Assembly (NCBI RefSeq): GCF_014174475.1
Contig: NZ_JACJUD010000001.1
Coordinates: 1,116,001-1,180,000 of the forward strand
Direction: 5' to 3'
Source of the DNA: Aquipseudomonas ullengensis
GTDB lineage: Bacteria > Pseudomonadota > Gammaproteobacteria > Pseudomonadales > Pseudomonadaceae
Length of the DNA stretch: 64,000 nt
Positions 19,401-26,633 of this stretch are shown one piece after another (within the stretch, counting starts at the first letter, position 1; the number at the start of each line of letters is the position of its first letter). The notes below the pieces were generated by a model, which did not search any database, was not told the origin of the DNA, and saw only the letters and a program-made list of their open reading frames with translations. A program made the translations under genes and the position numbers.

Positions 19401-20130
19401 CGCCAGCGAGCCGGGCATGGGTTTCTTCGCCTTCCCCCGTGGCGCGCGTGCCGGTACCTGCCTGCATGCGATCCTCGAAGACTGGGCGCGCGACAAGGCG
19501 CCACTGGCCGAACTGATCGCCCCGGCGCTGACTGCCCACGGCATCGATGCCGAATTGTGGAGCGCGATTGCCGGCGAGCAACTGCAGCGGGTACTGGACA
19601 CCGATCTCGATGGCGCCGGCCTGACCCTGGCTAGCCTGCAGCGTGCTCGCCGCCTGCCCGAGCTGGGCTTCACCTTTCCGGTGGCCAATCTCGATGTGCA
19701 GCGCCTGCGCGTGCTGCTCGCCGACCCCGCCATGGGCCTGGCCGAGCCGCTGCGCCTGGCCGCCGAACGCCTGGAATTCGACAGCCTGGAGGGCTTCCTC
19801 AAGGGCTTCATCGACCTCACCTTCGAGCACAACGGGCGCTGGTACATCCTCGACTACAAGTCCAACTGGCTCGGCCCGGACGCCAGCCACTACGGCGGCG
19901 AGCGCCTGCTGCAGGCCCTGGCCGGCGAGCACTACTACCTGCAGTACCTGATCTACCTGGTGGCGCTGCGGCGCTTCCTGCGTCAGCGCCTGGCCGACTT
20001 CAGCAATGATCAGCTCGGCGGCGCCTACTACCTGTTCCTACGCGGCATGCCGCAGGCCGGGGTGTACTTCGCCCGGCCCAGCGATGAGCTGCTGGATGCC
20101 CTCGACCGACTGTTCGCGGAGGGCCAGTGA
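16462..20130 (+). CDS. recB: RecB, exodeoxyribonuclease V beta subunit
   Basis: This is the 3'-5' helicase and nuclease of RecBCD. The SF1 helicase motifs are visible: motif I EASAGTGKTWTLTALYARLL near residue 18, Ia TYTTAATAELRERI, II LIDEFQDTDPVQYRIFDRIYP near 373, III VGDPKQAIYAFRGADL near 443, IV FNYRSTPQLI, V VQIVTIHTSKGLEYPLVF, VI LRLTYVALTRARDRLW. The C-terminal nuclease domain carries GTCLHAILEDW, FDSLEGFLKGFIDLTFEH and YILDYKSNWLG. Its 1222 aa slightly exceed the E. coli length, partly because about 40 residues between motifs II and III are encoded by a repeat-like element (17647-17768). Frame and motifs on both sides are intact. The start overlaps the recC stop. Confidence 0.95.
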   Translation: MSLDLQTSSFTGRSLIEASAGTGKTWTLTALYARLLLEQQLSVSQILVVTYTTAATAELRERIRARLAELLGVYEGTPSKDGFLTELHRRHPGEDARRRLLLAVHGFDEAAIFTIHGFCQRALQDSAFEAGGDFDSELTQDDREVLDALLGDAWRHVLAEADPAWARYLAKQKITPAVLRQRLRSHLGKPYLRIEPREQASGDELNAASHAWERAEQLWREQGAAFVEQLRGHTGLSQSTHKAAKFALWAAGLDAYFADPAALFEVPDGLAKFGAAALHKATKKGFDAPQGAIAEAFDGLSEALGAAVPAGRQKLIALQVQLLDQLNAELPARKAAQRLLAFDDLLNRLNEALHGPAGDDLAATLRTQYPLALIDEFQDTDPVQYRIFDRIYPVVPGVASGSLARKASSEDRDSTSGTARSERETDAASESRSSPGGDLCFVGDPKQAIYAFRGADLATYLTARDAAARCYDLPFNYRSTPQLIEALNRLFDRPQPFAEIGLDYPPVSAGAKSREQLVLPDDTGTAPLALVWLGDEGFNKGRAGEIAAIDTAQRIAGLLAASAQGQAYFAEDGQRTPLRGGDIAVLVASHREAASVAGELAARGVPSVRRGRDSVWHSEEAGELAAVLAAYAEPGREGVLRYALASRLLGRDAAQLARCQDDERAWDKERADAEQYHQLWQQHGFMRVFRAWLDQEQVAERLLAGIDGERRLTNLLHLAELLQTESLQRPGLEALLAWFNGQRNSEGAGDDALLRLESDAERVQIVTIHTSKGLEYPLVFCPFLWDGKLLGQFTDSARCHDEHGQPLLDLGSAQLDQHLERARREVFAEKLRLTYVALTRARDRLWLHWGPVAVPKPNQKTGALPDEGLHSSALAWLLHGRQLPGDDALGDLAEHLKEKAGVALGAELDRLAESSNGMLARVDLLNREASAGGEQRAQAPAALQQFQRSLHSAWRIGSFSGLSAGMHMEAPDRDALAIPAASEPGMGFFAFPRGARAGTCLHAILEDWARDKAPLAELIAPALTAHGIDAELWSAIAGEQLQRVLDTDLDGAGLTLASLQRARRLPELGFTFPVANLDVQRLRVLLADPAMGLAEPLRLAAERLEFDSLEGFLKGFIDLTFEHNGRWYILDYKSNWLGPDASHYGGERLLQALAGEHYYLQYLIYLVALRRFLRQRLADFSNDQLGGAYYLFLRGMPQAGVYFARPSDELLDALDRLFAEGQ
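17647..17768. repeat. MITE-like inverted-repeat element read in frame within recB
   Basis: The 5' end reads CCGGGCGTAGCGAGCGGC then TCGCTGGC. The reverse complement of the 3' end (17743-17768) reads CCCGGGCTACTGCGCGAC then TCGCTGGC. The ends are thus imperfect inverted repeats of about 26 bp around a partly self-complementary centre. The translated product is low-complexity (GSLARKASSEDRDSTSG and onward) and lies where other RecB proteins have a short loop between motifs II and III. Boundaries are estimated from the repeat ends. Confidence 0.65.
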
Positions 20131-20192
20131 TGCGCCGTTGCGTAAGGTGCGCCGTGATCCCGCACGGGCAGATTGATGGGCACATCGCTCGT

Positions 20193-20257
20193 GTAGGAGC
20201 CAGCTTGCTGGCGATCTGTGGCCGCACGAAAAGCATCGCCAGCAAGCTGGCTCCTAC
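20193..20257. repeat. REP doublet between recB and recD
   Basis: The 23-bp arm beginning GTAGGAGCCAGCTTGCTGG (20193-20215) is perfectly complementary to the arm at 20235-20257, with a 19-nt spacer. Each arm is itself a GCCAGC-TT-GCTGGC hairpin. The second arm ends 15 bp before the recD start codon, so the structure sits against the recD ribosome binding site. The 142-bp recB-recD gap contains little else. Confidence 0.92.
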
Positions 20258-20272
20258 GATCGAGGTGGCGCG

Positions 20273-22111
20273 ATGAACCTCGCCGATCTGCCCCTCGGCC
20301 CGCTGGAACGCGCCCTGGTCGACAGCCTGCGCCGTCTTGATCCGCAGGTACCGGAGGCCGTGCTGGCTGCTGCTGCGCTGTGTACCGAGGCCCTGGCCGG
20401 TGGTGACGTCTGCCTGCCGCTGCAGCGCCTGGCCGGTCGCCGGCCCTGGCCCGAGTTCGCCTTCAGCCTGCCAAGCCTCGCCGACTGGCAGGCGCAGTTG
20501 CAGGCCAGCGCCCTGGTCGGCGCGCCGGGTGGTTTCGCCCCGTTGATCCTCGACGGCCAGCGCCTGTACCTGGCGCGCTACCACGCCTACGAAACCCAGC
20601 TGGCCGCACAGTTGCTGCAGCGCGCGGCGGACGTGCCGGCGGTCGATGAAGCCGCGCTTAGCGAAAGCCTCGGCCGCCTGTTCGCCTTCAACAGCAGCAC
20701 TCCGGACTGGCAGCGCCTGGCCGCCGCGCAGGCAGTACGCCGGCGCCTGGCGGTGATCTCCGGCGGCCCCGGTACCGGCAAGACCACCACCGTGGTGCGC
20801 CTGCTCGCCGCCCTGCTCGAACAACCGGGTGGCGCCAACCTGGCCATCGGTCTGGCCGCGCCCACCGGCAAGGCGGCGGCGCGCATGGCCGAGGCGATCC
20901 GCAACGCCAAGGCGACGCTGCCAGTCAGCGACGCGATCAAGGTCGCATTGCCCGAAGAGGCGCGCACCCTGCACCGCCTGCTCGGCAGCCGTGGCGACAC
21001 ACCCAAGGTGCGCCACGACGCGGCACGGCCGCTGGCGTTGGACGTGCTGGTGGTCGACGAAGCCTCGATGGTCGACCTGGCGCTGATGGCCAAGCTGGTC
21101 GACGCGCTGCCGCCCCATGCGCGGCTGATCCTGCTCGGCGACAAAGACCAGCTCGCCGCCGTGGAAGCCGGTGCGGTATTCGCCGAGCTCTGCGAGGGTC
21201 GCGGCTTCGATGCCGAGGCGGTGACCGATCTGCAGCGCATCACCGGGCAAACCGTGCCGGTCGAACCACCGCGCTCGCGGCTCGGCGATGCTGTGGTGCT
21301 GCTCACCCACAGCCACCGTTTCGCCGGCGACAGCGGCATCGGCGAGCTGGCGCGGCGCATCAACGGTGGCGATGCGGCGGGCACGTTGAACCTGCTGCGG
21401 GAAAACCGCACCGACCTGCACTGGCAGGAGCAGCCGACTCCGAGTGCGCTGCTGGAGCGCCTCGACCAGGGCTATCGCCCCTATCTGCAGGCCGCGCGCA
21501 ACGGCGATCCGGCCCAGGCCTTCGCCGCGTTCAACGCTTTCCGCGCGCTCACCGCGCAACGCGAAGGCCCGTGGGGCGTGAGTGGCATCAACGAGGCGCT
21601 GGAGGCGCGGATCAAACGGCGCCTGAGCCTGCCCGAACGCGAACGCTGGTACCCCGGCCGCGCGGTGATGGTGCGGCAGAACGACTACGCCCTCGGCCTG
21701 TTCAATGGCGACATCGGCCTGTGCCTGCATGGCGAACATGGCCTGCGCGTCTATTTCGAGGGTGAGGACGGCTATCGCGCCTTCGCCCCGGCGCGCCTGC
21801 CCAGCCACGACAGTGCCTTCGCCATGACCGTGCACAAGAGCCAGGGCTCGGAGTTCAGCGAAGTGCTGCTGGCCCTGCCCGAACTGCCCAGCCCGCTGCT
21901 GACCCGCGCGCTGTTCTACACCGGCATCACCCGCGCCAAGCACAAGGTGGAAATCTGGGGCCTGCCGGCGCGCCTGAGCGAGGCGGTGAATACCAGGGCC
22001 GAGCGCGCCGCGGGGTTGGCGGAGCGGCTGGGGGCAGGTCCGTGCGAGCTGCCAAAGCCGCCGGCAACATCGGCAACATCGGCAGCAACGGATCAGCTCA
22101 GTCTGTTCTGA
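20273..22111 (+). CDS. recD: RecD, exodeoxyribonuclease V alpha subunit
   Basis: This is the 5'-3' SF1B helicase of RecBCD. The N-terminal domain (about 1-150) contacts RecC. Walker A is VISGGPGTGKTTTVVRLL near residue 163, with Ia LAAPTGKAAARMAEAI, Walker B LVVDEASMVDLALMAKL, III LILLGDKDQLAAVEAG and VI ALFYTGITRAKHKVEIW; FAMTVHKSQGSEF is motif V. At 612 aa it is close to E. coli RecD. It uses an ATG with GAGG 8 nt upstream, immediately after the REP doublet. The C-terminus is a Ser/Ala/Thr-rich tail ending DQLSLF, which resembles the pentapeptide that binds the DNA polymerase sliding clamp. Stop at 22109-22111. Confidence 0.95.
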   Translation: MNLADLPLGPLERALVDSLRRLDPQVPEAVLAAAALCTEALAGGDVCLPLQRLAGRRPWPEFAFSLPSLADWQAQLQASALVGAPGGFAPLILDGQRLYLARYHAYETQLAAQLLQRAADVPAVDEAALSESLGRLFAFNSSTPDWQRLAAAQAVRRRLAVISGGPGTGKTTTVVRLLAALLEQPGGANLAIGLAAPTGKAAARMAEAIRNAKATLPVSDAIKVALPEEARTLHRLLGSRGDTPKVRHDAARPLALDVLVVDEASMVDLALMAKLVDALPPHARLILLGDKDQLAAVEAGAVFAELCEGRGFDAEAVTDLQRITGQTVPVEPPRSRLGDAVVLLTHSHRFAGDSGIGELARRINGGDAAGTLNLLRENRTDLHWQEQPTPSALLERLDQGYRPYLQAARNGDPAQAFAAFNAFRALTAQREGPWGVSGINEALEARIKRRLSLPERERWYPGRAVMVRQNDYALGLFNGDIGLCLHGEHGLRVYFEGEDGYRAFAPARLPSHDSAFAMTVHKSQGSEFSEVLLALPELPSPLLTRALFYTGITRAKHKVEIWGLPARLSEAVNTRAERAAGLAERLGAGPCELPKPPATSATSAATDQLSLF

Positions 22112-22139
22112 CGACGCCCCCCGGACTGAAGTTTGATCG

Positions 22140-22236
22140 TTCCCACGCTCCGCGTGGGAATGCAGTTGCAGACGCTCTGCGTCTGCGGGACGCGGAGCGT
22201 GCCGGGAGCTGGTTCCCACGCTGGAGCGTGGGAACC
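22140..22236. repeat. Cluster of three palindromic hairpins
   Basis: Within 97 bp there are three perfect hairpins: TTCCCACGC-TCC-GCGTGGGAA (22140-22160), GCAGACGC-TCT-GCGTCTGC (22168-22186), and GGTTCCCACGCT with its complement AGCGTGGGAACC around a GG loop (22211-22236). The first and third share the TTCCCACGCT core in the same relative orientation. This resembles a dispersed repeat found between genes in many gammaproteobacteria. It lies between convergent recD and the next minus-strand gene and may end the rec transcript. Confidence 0.8.
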
Positions 22237-22252
22237 ATCGGACTGCTTAGGC

Positions 22253-22281
22253 AATAAAAAACACCGGCGCTAGGCCGGTGT
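22253..22281 (-). terminator. Rho-independent terminator of the OmpA/VWA operon
   Basis: On the minus strand, ACACCGGC-CTAGC-GCCGGTGT (22281-22261) forms an 8-bp stem followed directly by TTTTTTATT. It lies 52 bp after the stop of the gene at 22334. Confidence 0.85.
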
Positions 22282-22333
22282 CTGTCGCAGTCTGGCGGTG
22301 ATCCATCGCGGTCACTGCCTGTTTCAGCTGCGG

Positions 22334-23167
22334 TTACTTCAAGTCGACATTCAGGCTGGGCGAACCAAAGGCCATCAGGCTGGCGTTCGACTGCTTCAGG
22401 TAGCTGCTCCAGAAGCTTTCCAGGTGCTGCAGGGTCTTGCCGGAGCGGTAGGCTTCCTTGGCGTCACCGCCCACCAGCCCGGCGCCGTGCACGTAGACGC
22501 GGGCGCCGCCGAAGTCGGTCAGCAGGTTCTTCTGCTGCACCTTGTCCAGCTCCGCAGCCGGGTCGATGTCGCGGATCTGGTTGTTCTTGTAGAAGCTGCC
22601 GAAATCGCTGTTTTCCAGCATGTCGGAGATCAGCAGAACGACTTTTTCCTGAGCCGGGCGGCTGGCGATTTCCTCGCCGATCTTCTGCAGGCTGCCGAAG
22701 ATTTCGCTGCGGGCGATCTCGGTGCCAGGCTGGCCGAAGCTGGCGACGAACTGCTGGCCGAACTTCTTCTTGAAGAAGGCGGCTTGTTGCAGCAGGCAGG
22801 CATCCAGTTGCTTCAGGCTGGTGCTGCCGAGGCTGTTGCGTACTTTGCCTTGCAGCGGCGAGTCGAGCTGGCCGGCGAACTGCAGCTTCATGTAGTGGTT
22901 CTGCAGGAACGCGGAGAACTGGTACAGGCGCACGCTGTCGCCGGGCTGCACGTAGCGCATGGCGTGCTCCCAGGCGCTGCGTTGCAGCGGTTGGGGCATC
23001 TGCACGGTTTCATCGATGATCACCACCAGCTCACGCCCCGACGGCGCCGGCTGGTGCTCGCTCAACTGGGCGTGCGGGTAGCAACCCGGGATGTCGTTGC
23101 GCTCACTGGCCTGCGCCGCCGTGAATGGCAGCGCGCAGGCCAGGGCCAGAGTTGCCAGGCGGCGCAT
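22334..23167 (-). CDS. Secreted VWA-like protein of an unrecognised three-gene operon
   Basis: The start is the ATG at 23167, one base after the stop of the preceding gene; an upstream in-frame GTG would overlap. 277 aa. The signal peptide is MRRLATLALACALPFTAAQA. The mature protein looks like a von Willebrand A fold with a degenerate metal site: strand one reads ELVVIIDETVQMP (DxT where DxSxS is canonical), and a later strand EKVVLLISDMLEN is the usual second metal loop. Cys residues (GCYPHA, DACLL) could form a disulfide. It ends FGSPSLNVDLK. Expected in the periplasm. Tight coupling to the membrane and OmpA-like genes implies a joint envelope function, which I cannot name. Confidence 0.7.
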   Translation of the reverse strand: MRRLATLALACALPFTAAQASERNDIPGCYPHAQLSEHQPAPSGRELVVIIDETVQMPQPLQRSAWEHAMRYVQPGDSVRLYQFSAFLQNHYMKLQFAGQLDSPLQGKVRNSLGSTSLKQLDACLLQQAAFFKKKFGQQFVASFGQPGTEIARSEIFGSLQKIGEEIASRPAQEKVVLLISDMLENSDFGSFYKNNQIRDIDPAAELDKVQQKNLLTDFGGARVYVHGAGLVGGDAKEAYRSGKTLQHLESFWSSYLKQSNASLMAFGSPSLNVDLK

Positions 23168-23168
23168 C

Positions 23169-24848
23169 TCAGGCACCTGCCTTGGCGCGTTTGATGGCGT
23201 GCTGCACTTTCTGCTTGCTCTGCAGGGTGGCGTGGTCGATGCCCAGTTCGGTGCCGATGCTCAGCAGCTCGCTTTCCGAATACAGGGTCAGGTCGCCGAG
23301 GCCGGCGATCAGCGCGGACTGGTCTTCCTGGGCCGGTACGGCGGCTGCGACGGTGGCCGCAGGCGCTTCGGCAACGGTGGTGACGGTCACCGCGACGGCG
23401 GCTTGAGGAGCCGGCGCAGCTGCCGGGGCTGGCTGCGCGGCGCCGGCGAGGATGGCGTCACGCTCACGCTGGCGGGCCACGTCACGGCGCAGTTTTTCCA
23501 GTTCGGCTTCGTTGGCCCGCTCTTCATCGCTGAAGCGTTTGCGCTCGGCGGCTTCCTGGGCGGTGGCCTTGCGCGCTTCCGCTTCGCTGGCATACAGGGC
23601 AAAGCTGCGGCGCTCACCACGGTCGGTGCTGCCGCCGAGGGTGTGATTGTGCTCGATGCGTTCCTGCAGGCTGCTCAGCTTGGATTCGGCATCGCGGGCG
23701 ACTTGTTCGCGCTTGAGTTCGTGGTACGCGGCGAATTCGCCGGCGCTGCTGAACCCGGTGATGTAGCCCGCTGCTTCTTTCGACTGGATGCCGGCAAAGG
23801 AGCGGAATACGCCGATCAGCACGCCGATGATCTGCACGCCGATGAAGATCACCGAGAGGATGATGAAGGTCAGGCGGTAGGCAAAAATGCGGTCGCTGGC
23901 CACTTCACTGGCGGCGCGCTCGTCGGCTTTCTGGCCGTCGGCCACGGCTTCACTCGGCAGTTCGAACGGCGAGCTGCTTGGCTCGGCGAACGGCGAGTCG
24001 GCTTCGGTGCTGTAGGGCGAGGCGTTGACCTGCTGGGTTTCCATCTCGTTGATGGTCGAGGCGCGGATCAGGTAGGCGCCGATGGCGAACACGCTGATCA
24101 GCACGATGGCGATGATGGTCTTCCACCAGGTCGGGGTCACGGTGGCGTTGTGCTGCACGCGGTTGATGATGTGCAGGTACTTCGGCTGGCCGTTGTCGAG
24201 GTCGGTGTGGTCGAGGTCGACGTTGCTGTCGGACTGCAGGCGCTGGGCATCGTTGTCGCGCTTGGCTTGCATGTGCCACAGGCGGGCCTTGCTGATCAGG
24301 CCGTTCTTGTGAATTTCCGCGCCCATCAGGTGGGTCGCCGGCACCAGGATGGTACCGATCAGCAGGGAAATGATGATCGCCGAGAACTCGGCCTGGTTGG
24401 CGGAGATGTTGGTGGCAATGAACGGCGACAGCACCAGGGCGAAGATGAAGGCTTCGAGGATGACCAGGAAGATACTGGCGCCCCACAGCACCACGCCGGT
24501 GGGTTTACGCCCGCGCTCCTCAACCTTGTTCAGGTAGTTGGCGCACTTCTCGTAGAAGGTGCCGTCCTTGTTTACCCGCTCGTAGAAACGATGGTACTTG
24601 GCGCACAGCTCACGCTCGGTCTTGTACCAGGTGGCGCCGCCCTCCTCGCGCTCCTCGACTTGCGAGCGCCGCGAAGCGCGGGCAATGAAGCCAAAGAACG
24701 GCAGGGAGCAGCCGAGATTGAGGAAGAAGTATTTGACCTGGTCCCACCAGCGGATCACGGCGATGGTCAGGACCATCAGGCCGACCAGGGGCCAGATCAC
24801 GTAGCGGTAGGCGGCAAGCGCCGTGGACAGTGTTTCGAAGAGTTCCAT
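23169..24848 (-). CDS. Five-helix membrane protein with coiled-coil and Rho_N/SAP-like C-terminus
   Basis: 559 aa. Predicted membrane helices lie at about 16-35, 117-143, 154-176, 241-263 and 324-349. A polar loop (about 264-320) is rich in Ser, Glu and Pro. After the last helix comes a charged helical region (about 375-465; for example EAEARKATAQEAAERKRFSDEER) likely to form a coiled coil, then an Ala/Pro/Val linker (470-508). A final compact domain (about 518-555; YSESELLSIGTELGIDHAT, then QKVQHAIKRAK) resembles the Rho N-terminal or SAP helix-extension-helix fold. I do not recognise the whole protein. The start ATG at 24848 is 14 bp after the upstream gene's stop; the stop abuts the VWA-like gene. 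Confidence 0.75.
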   Translation of the reverse strand: MELFETLSTALAAYRYVIWPLVGLMVLTIAVIRWWDQVKYFFLNLGCSLPFFGFIARASRRSQVEEREEGGATWYKTERELCAKYHRFYERVNKDGTFYEKCANYLNKVEERGRKPTGVVLWGASIFLVILEAFIFALVLSPFIATNISANQAEFSAIIISLLIGTILVPATHLMGAEIHKNGLISKARLWHMQAKRDNDAQRLQSDSNVDLDHTDLDNGQPKYLHIINRVQHNATVTPTWWKTIIAIVLISVFAIGAYLIRASTINEMETQQVNASPYSTEADSPFAEPSSSPFELPSEAVADGQKADERAASEVASDRIFAYRLTFIILSVIFIGVQIIGVLIGVFRSFAGIQSKEAAGYITGFSSAGEFAAYHELKREQVARDAESKLSSLQERIEHNHTLGGSTDRGERRSFALYASEAEARKATAQEAAERKRFSDEERANEAELEKLRRDVARQRERDAILAGAAQPAPAAAPAPQAAVAVTVTTVAEAPAATVAAAVPAQEDQSALIAGLGDLTLYSESELLSIGTELGIDHATLQSKQKVQHAIKRAKAGA

Positions 24849-24862
24849 GGTGTTCCCCTGGT

Positions 24863-26338
24863 TCAGCTACGTTCAGGTGTGTAGGCGGCGGCAAAGGTTT
24901 CCCCGCCATCGCTGTAGAAAAGTTGGCCATCCAGGCTCTTGTCGCCGGCCTTGCGCATGACCACGTCGACGCAGGACACCGCGGCCTTGGCCGGCTGGTC
25001 GACGAACACGCGGTACAGCACGGCGTTTTCGCCTTCATAGGTGTTGGCCGTGGCGCGCAGCGTGGCGCTGGCCTTGCCTTTGTTCTGCGCATAGTCGCGG
25101 GTGACATAGATCACCGGCGGCGCGGCGACCGTGGCGCTTTCGCGCAGCACCGAGACGGGCGAGAGGGTGACCAGGTGACCGTTGACCAATCCGGCCCACG
25201 AGCGGCCATTCATGCCGGGCAGGTAGTCGCGGGTGGCGTGCTCTTCCAGGACCTGGCCGGTGGCGAGGCTTTTGACTTCGCCGCTCAGGCGCGGGCTGTC
25301 CTGGGCGCAGCTGCTCATCGGCAGGTCGGTGGCATAGGCGCTGGAGACGATGGCGAAGCCGCCACTTTTCGGCGTGATGGTCTGGCCGAGGGTCCAGGGC
25401 GTGTTGCGCTCCGGCTGGCCGCCGAAGTCGATCAAGGCCGGGCTGCCCTTGGGCTTCGCCTTGGCAGCCGTCGTCGTCTGCTGGCTGCTGGCTGCTGGGG
25501 CTTTTGCAGGGCTGGCGGGCTTGCTCGCGGCGGACGGCGCCGGGGTGGTTGCGGTGCCATGGGCCAGGTATTTGGGGTTGTTCTGCTCGGCATTGACGCG
25601 CTTGACCAGCATCGCCTTGTCGTTGACCTCGACGATCTCCACCCGGCGGTTCTTGCCGCGTTGCATCGGGTCACTGTTGTCGGCGAGTGGTCGCGAGGCG
25701 CCGGCACCCTGGAAATACATGCGGTCGGCGGCAATCCCCTGTTCGGCGAGGATGCTCGCCACCGCGCGGGCACGGCGCTCGGAGAGTTTCTGGTTGGTCT
25801 CGGCGCTGCCGGTGGCGTCGGTATGGCCGACCACCAGGATGGCGGTGTTTTCCTTGGCATCGAAGGCGCTGGCCAGTTTGCGCACCTGGCGCTGGCCGTC
25901 GAGGCTGAGCTCGGCGCTGCCGGTGGCAAACATGCCCTGGTCTTCGACCTGGGCAACGATGCCGGCGGTTTCTGGCGCCGCACTGGGGGTGCTGCCCGCG
26001 GTTTGCAGGGTTTCCACCTGCAGCTTGAGGTTTTCTTCCTCGGCGAGCTTCTGCAAGCGGTCCACGCGGTTCTTGTAGGCCAGCGCCAGGCCGCAGCCGG
26101 CCGTTGCACCGACTACGGCGCCGCCGATGATGGCGCCGGTGTCACCCTTGGTCGCGGCGCCGATGGCGGCGCCTGCAACGGCGCCCAACAGACCGCCGGC
26201 GATGCAATTGGCAGTCTTGCTGTTGTCTTTGACAAGGTTATCGACGGTGGCACAGCTGCTGGTGCCCAGGCAGATGGCGATGGCCAGTGCGGTGTTGCGA
26301 AAGCCACTCGAGCTGCTGGGGGACAGGGGGCGGGTCAA
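24863..26338 (-). CDS. OmpA-domain envelope protein with glycine zipper and novel C-terminal domain
   Basis: No ATG is available near the N-terminus; the TTG at 26338 is chosen because AGGAG lies 8 nt upstream, giving 491 aa (another TTG at 26365 is possible). A hydrophobic leader NTALAIAICLGTSSC has a poor lipobox-like end, so it is lipoprotein or signal peptide. A glycine zipper follows (GGLLGAVAGAAIGAATKG, GAIIGGAVVGATAG), then a short coiled coil and an OmpA peptidoglycan-binding domain at about 134-236 with GHTDATGSAETNQKLSERRA (binding Asp and Arg). After an Ala/Pro/Thr linker comes a C-terminal domain of about 190 residues that I do not recognise. It is the first gene of the operon and probably anchors the complex to the cell wall. 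Confidence 0.78.
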   Translation of the reverse strand: MTRPLSPSSSSGFRNTALAIAICLGTSSCATVDNLVKDNSKTANCIAGGLLGAVAGAAIGAATKGDTGAIIGGAVVGATAGCGLALAYKNRVDRLQKLAEEENLKLQVETLQTAGSTPSAAPETAGIVAQVEDQGMFATGSAELSLDGQRQVRKLASAFDAKENTAILVVGHTDATGSAETNQKLSERRARAVASILAEQGIAADRMYFQGAGASRPLADNSDPMQRGKNRRVEIVEVNDKAMLVKRVNAEQNNPKYLAHGTATTPAPSAASKPASPAKAPAASSQQTTTAAKAKPKGSPALIDFGGQPERNTPWTLGQTITPKSGGFAIVSSAYATDLPMSSCAQDSPRLSGEVKSLATGQVLEEHATRDYLPGMNGRSWAGLVNGHLVTLSPVSVLRESATVAAPPVIYVTRDYAQNKGKASATLRATANTYEGENAVLYRVFVDQPAKAAVSCVDVVMRKAGDKSLDGQLFYSDGGETFAAAYTPERS

Positions 26339-26589
26339 AGTGGGTGCTCCTGAGGCGGGCGACAATGCTTCAGGGCAAGCGGCAGCAGCGTAGCGCTACC
26401 GACATTCATCCCTGAATTATTTATTGCGAAATGTTCTGAATTCGCTTTTTTCGATTTCATCACGAATGATGATGGCACTTCAATGGCGCCAATAAAAAAT
26501 CGCACAAAAGGTCAGGAAACATCCCGCTCAGGATTCGGCGGCCGCTCTATATCAGGGGTTGTGCGGCGTGGGTTATTAGCCGTAAACAA

Positions 26590-26616
26590 AAAACGGGGCC
26601 TTTCGGCCCCGTTTTT
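26590..26616. terminator. Bidirectional rho-independent terminator
   Basis: CGGGGCC-TTTC-GGCCCCG, flanked by A-runs on the left and a T-run on the right, gives a strong stem readable on both strands. It lies 17 bp after the stop of the minus-strand TerC-type gene, which it should terminate. Confidence 0.9.
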
Positions 26617-26633
26617 GTTTGCGCAAATCCGGC

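Noticed and set aside
20130..20272. CRISPR-like repeats in the recB-recD gap
   Set aside because: The two similar sequences are inverted, not direct, and there is only one pair; it is a REP doublet.
20000..22219. Open frame of 739 codons opposite recD
   Set aside because: Antisense shadow that runs across the REP doublet and both flanking genes.
23091..26353. Open frames of 597 and 507 codons opposite the OmpA operon
   Set aside because: The minus strand has signal peptides, membrane helices, an OmpA motif and ribosome sites; the plus-strand frames have none.
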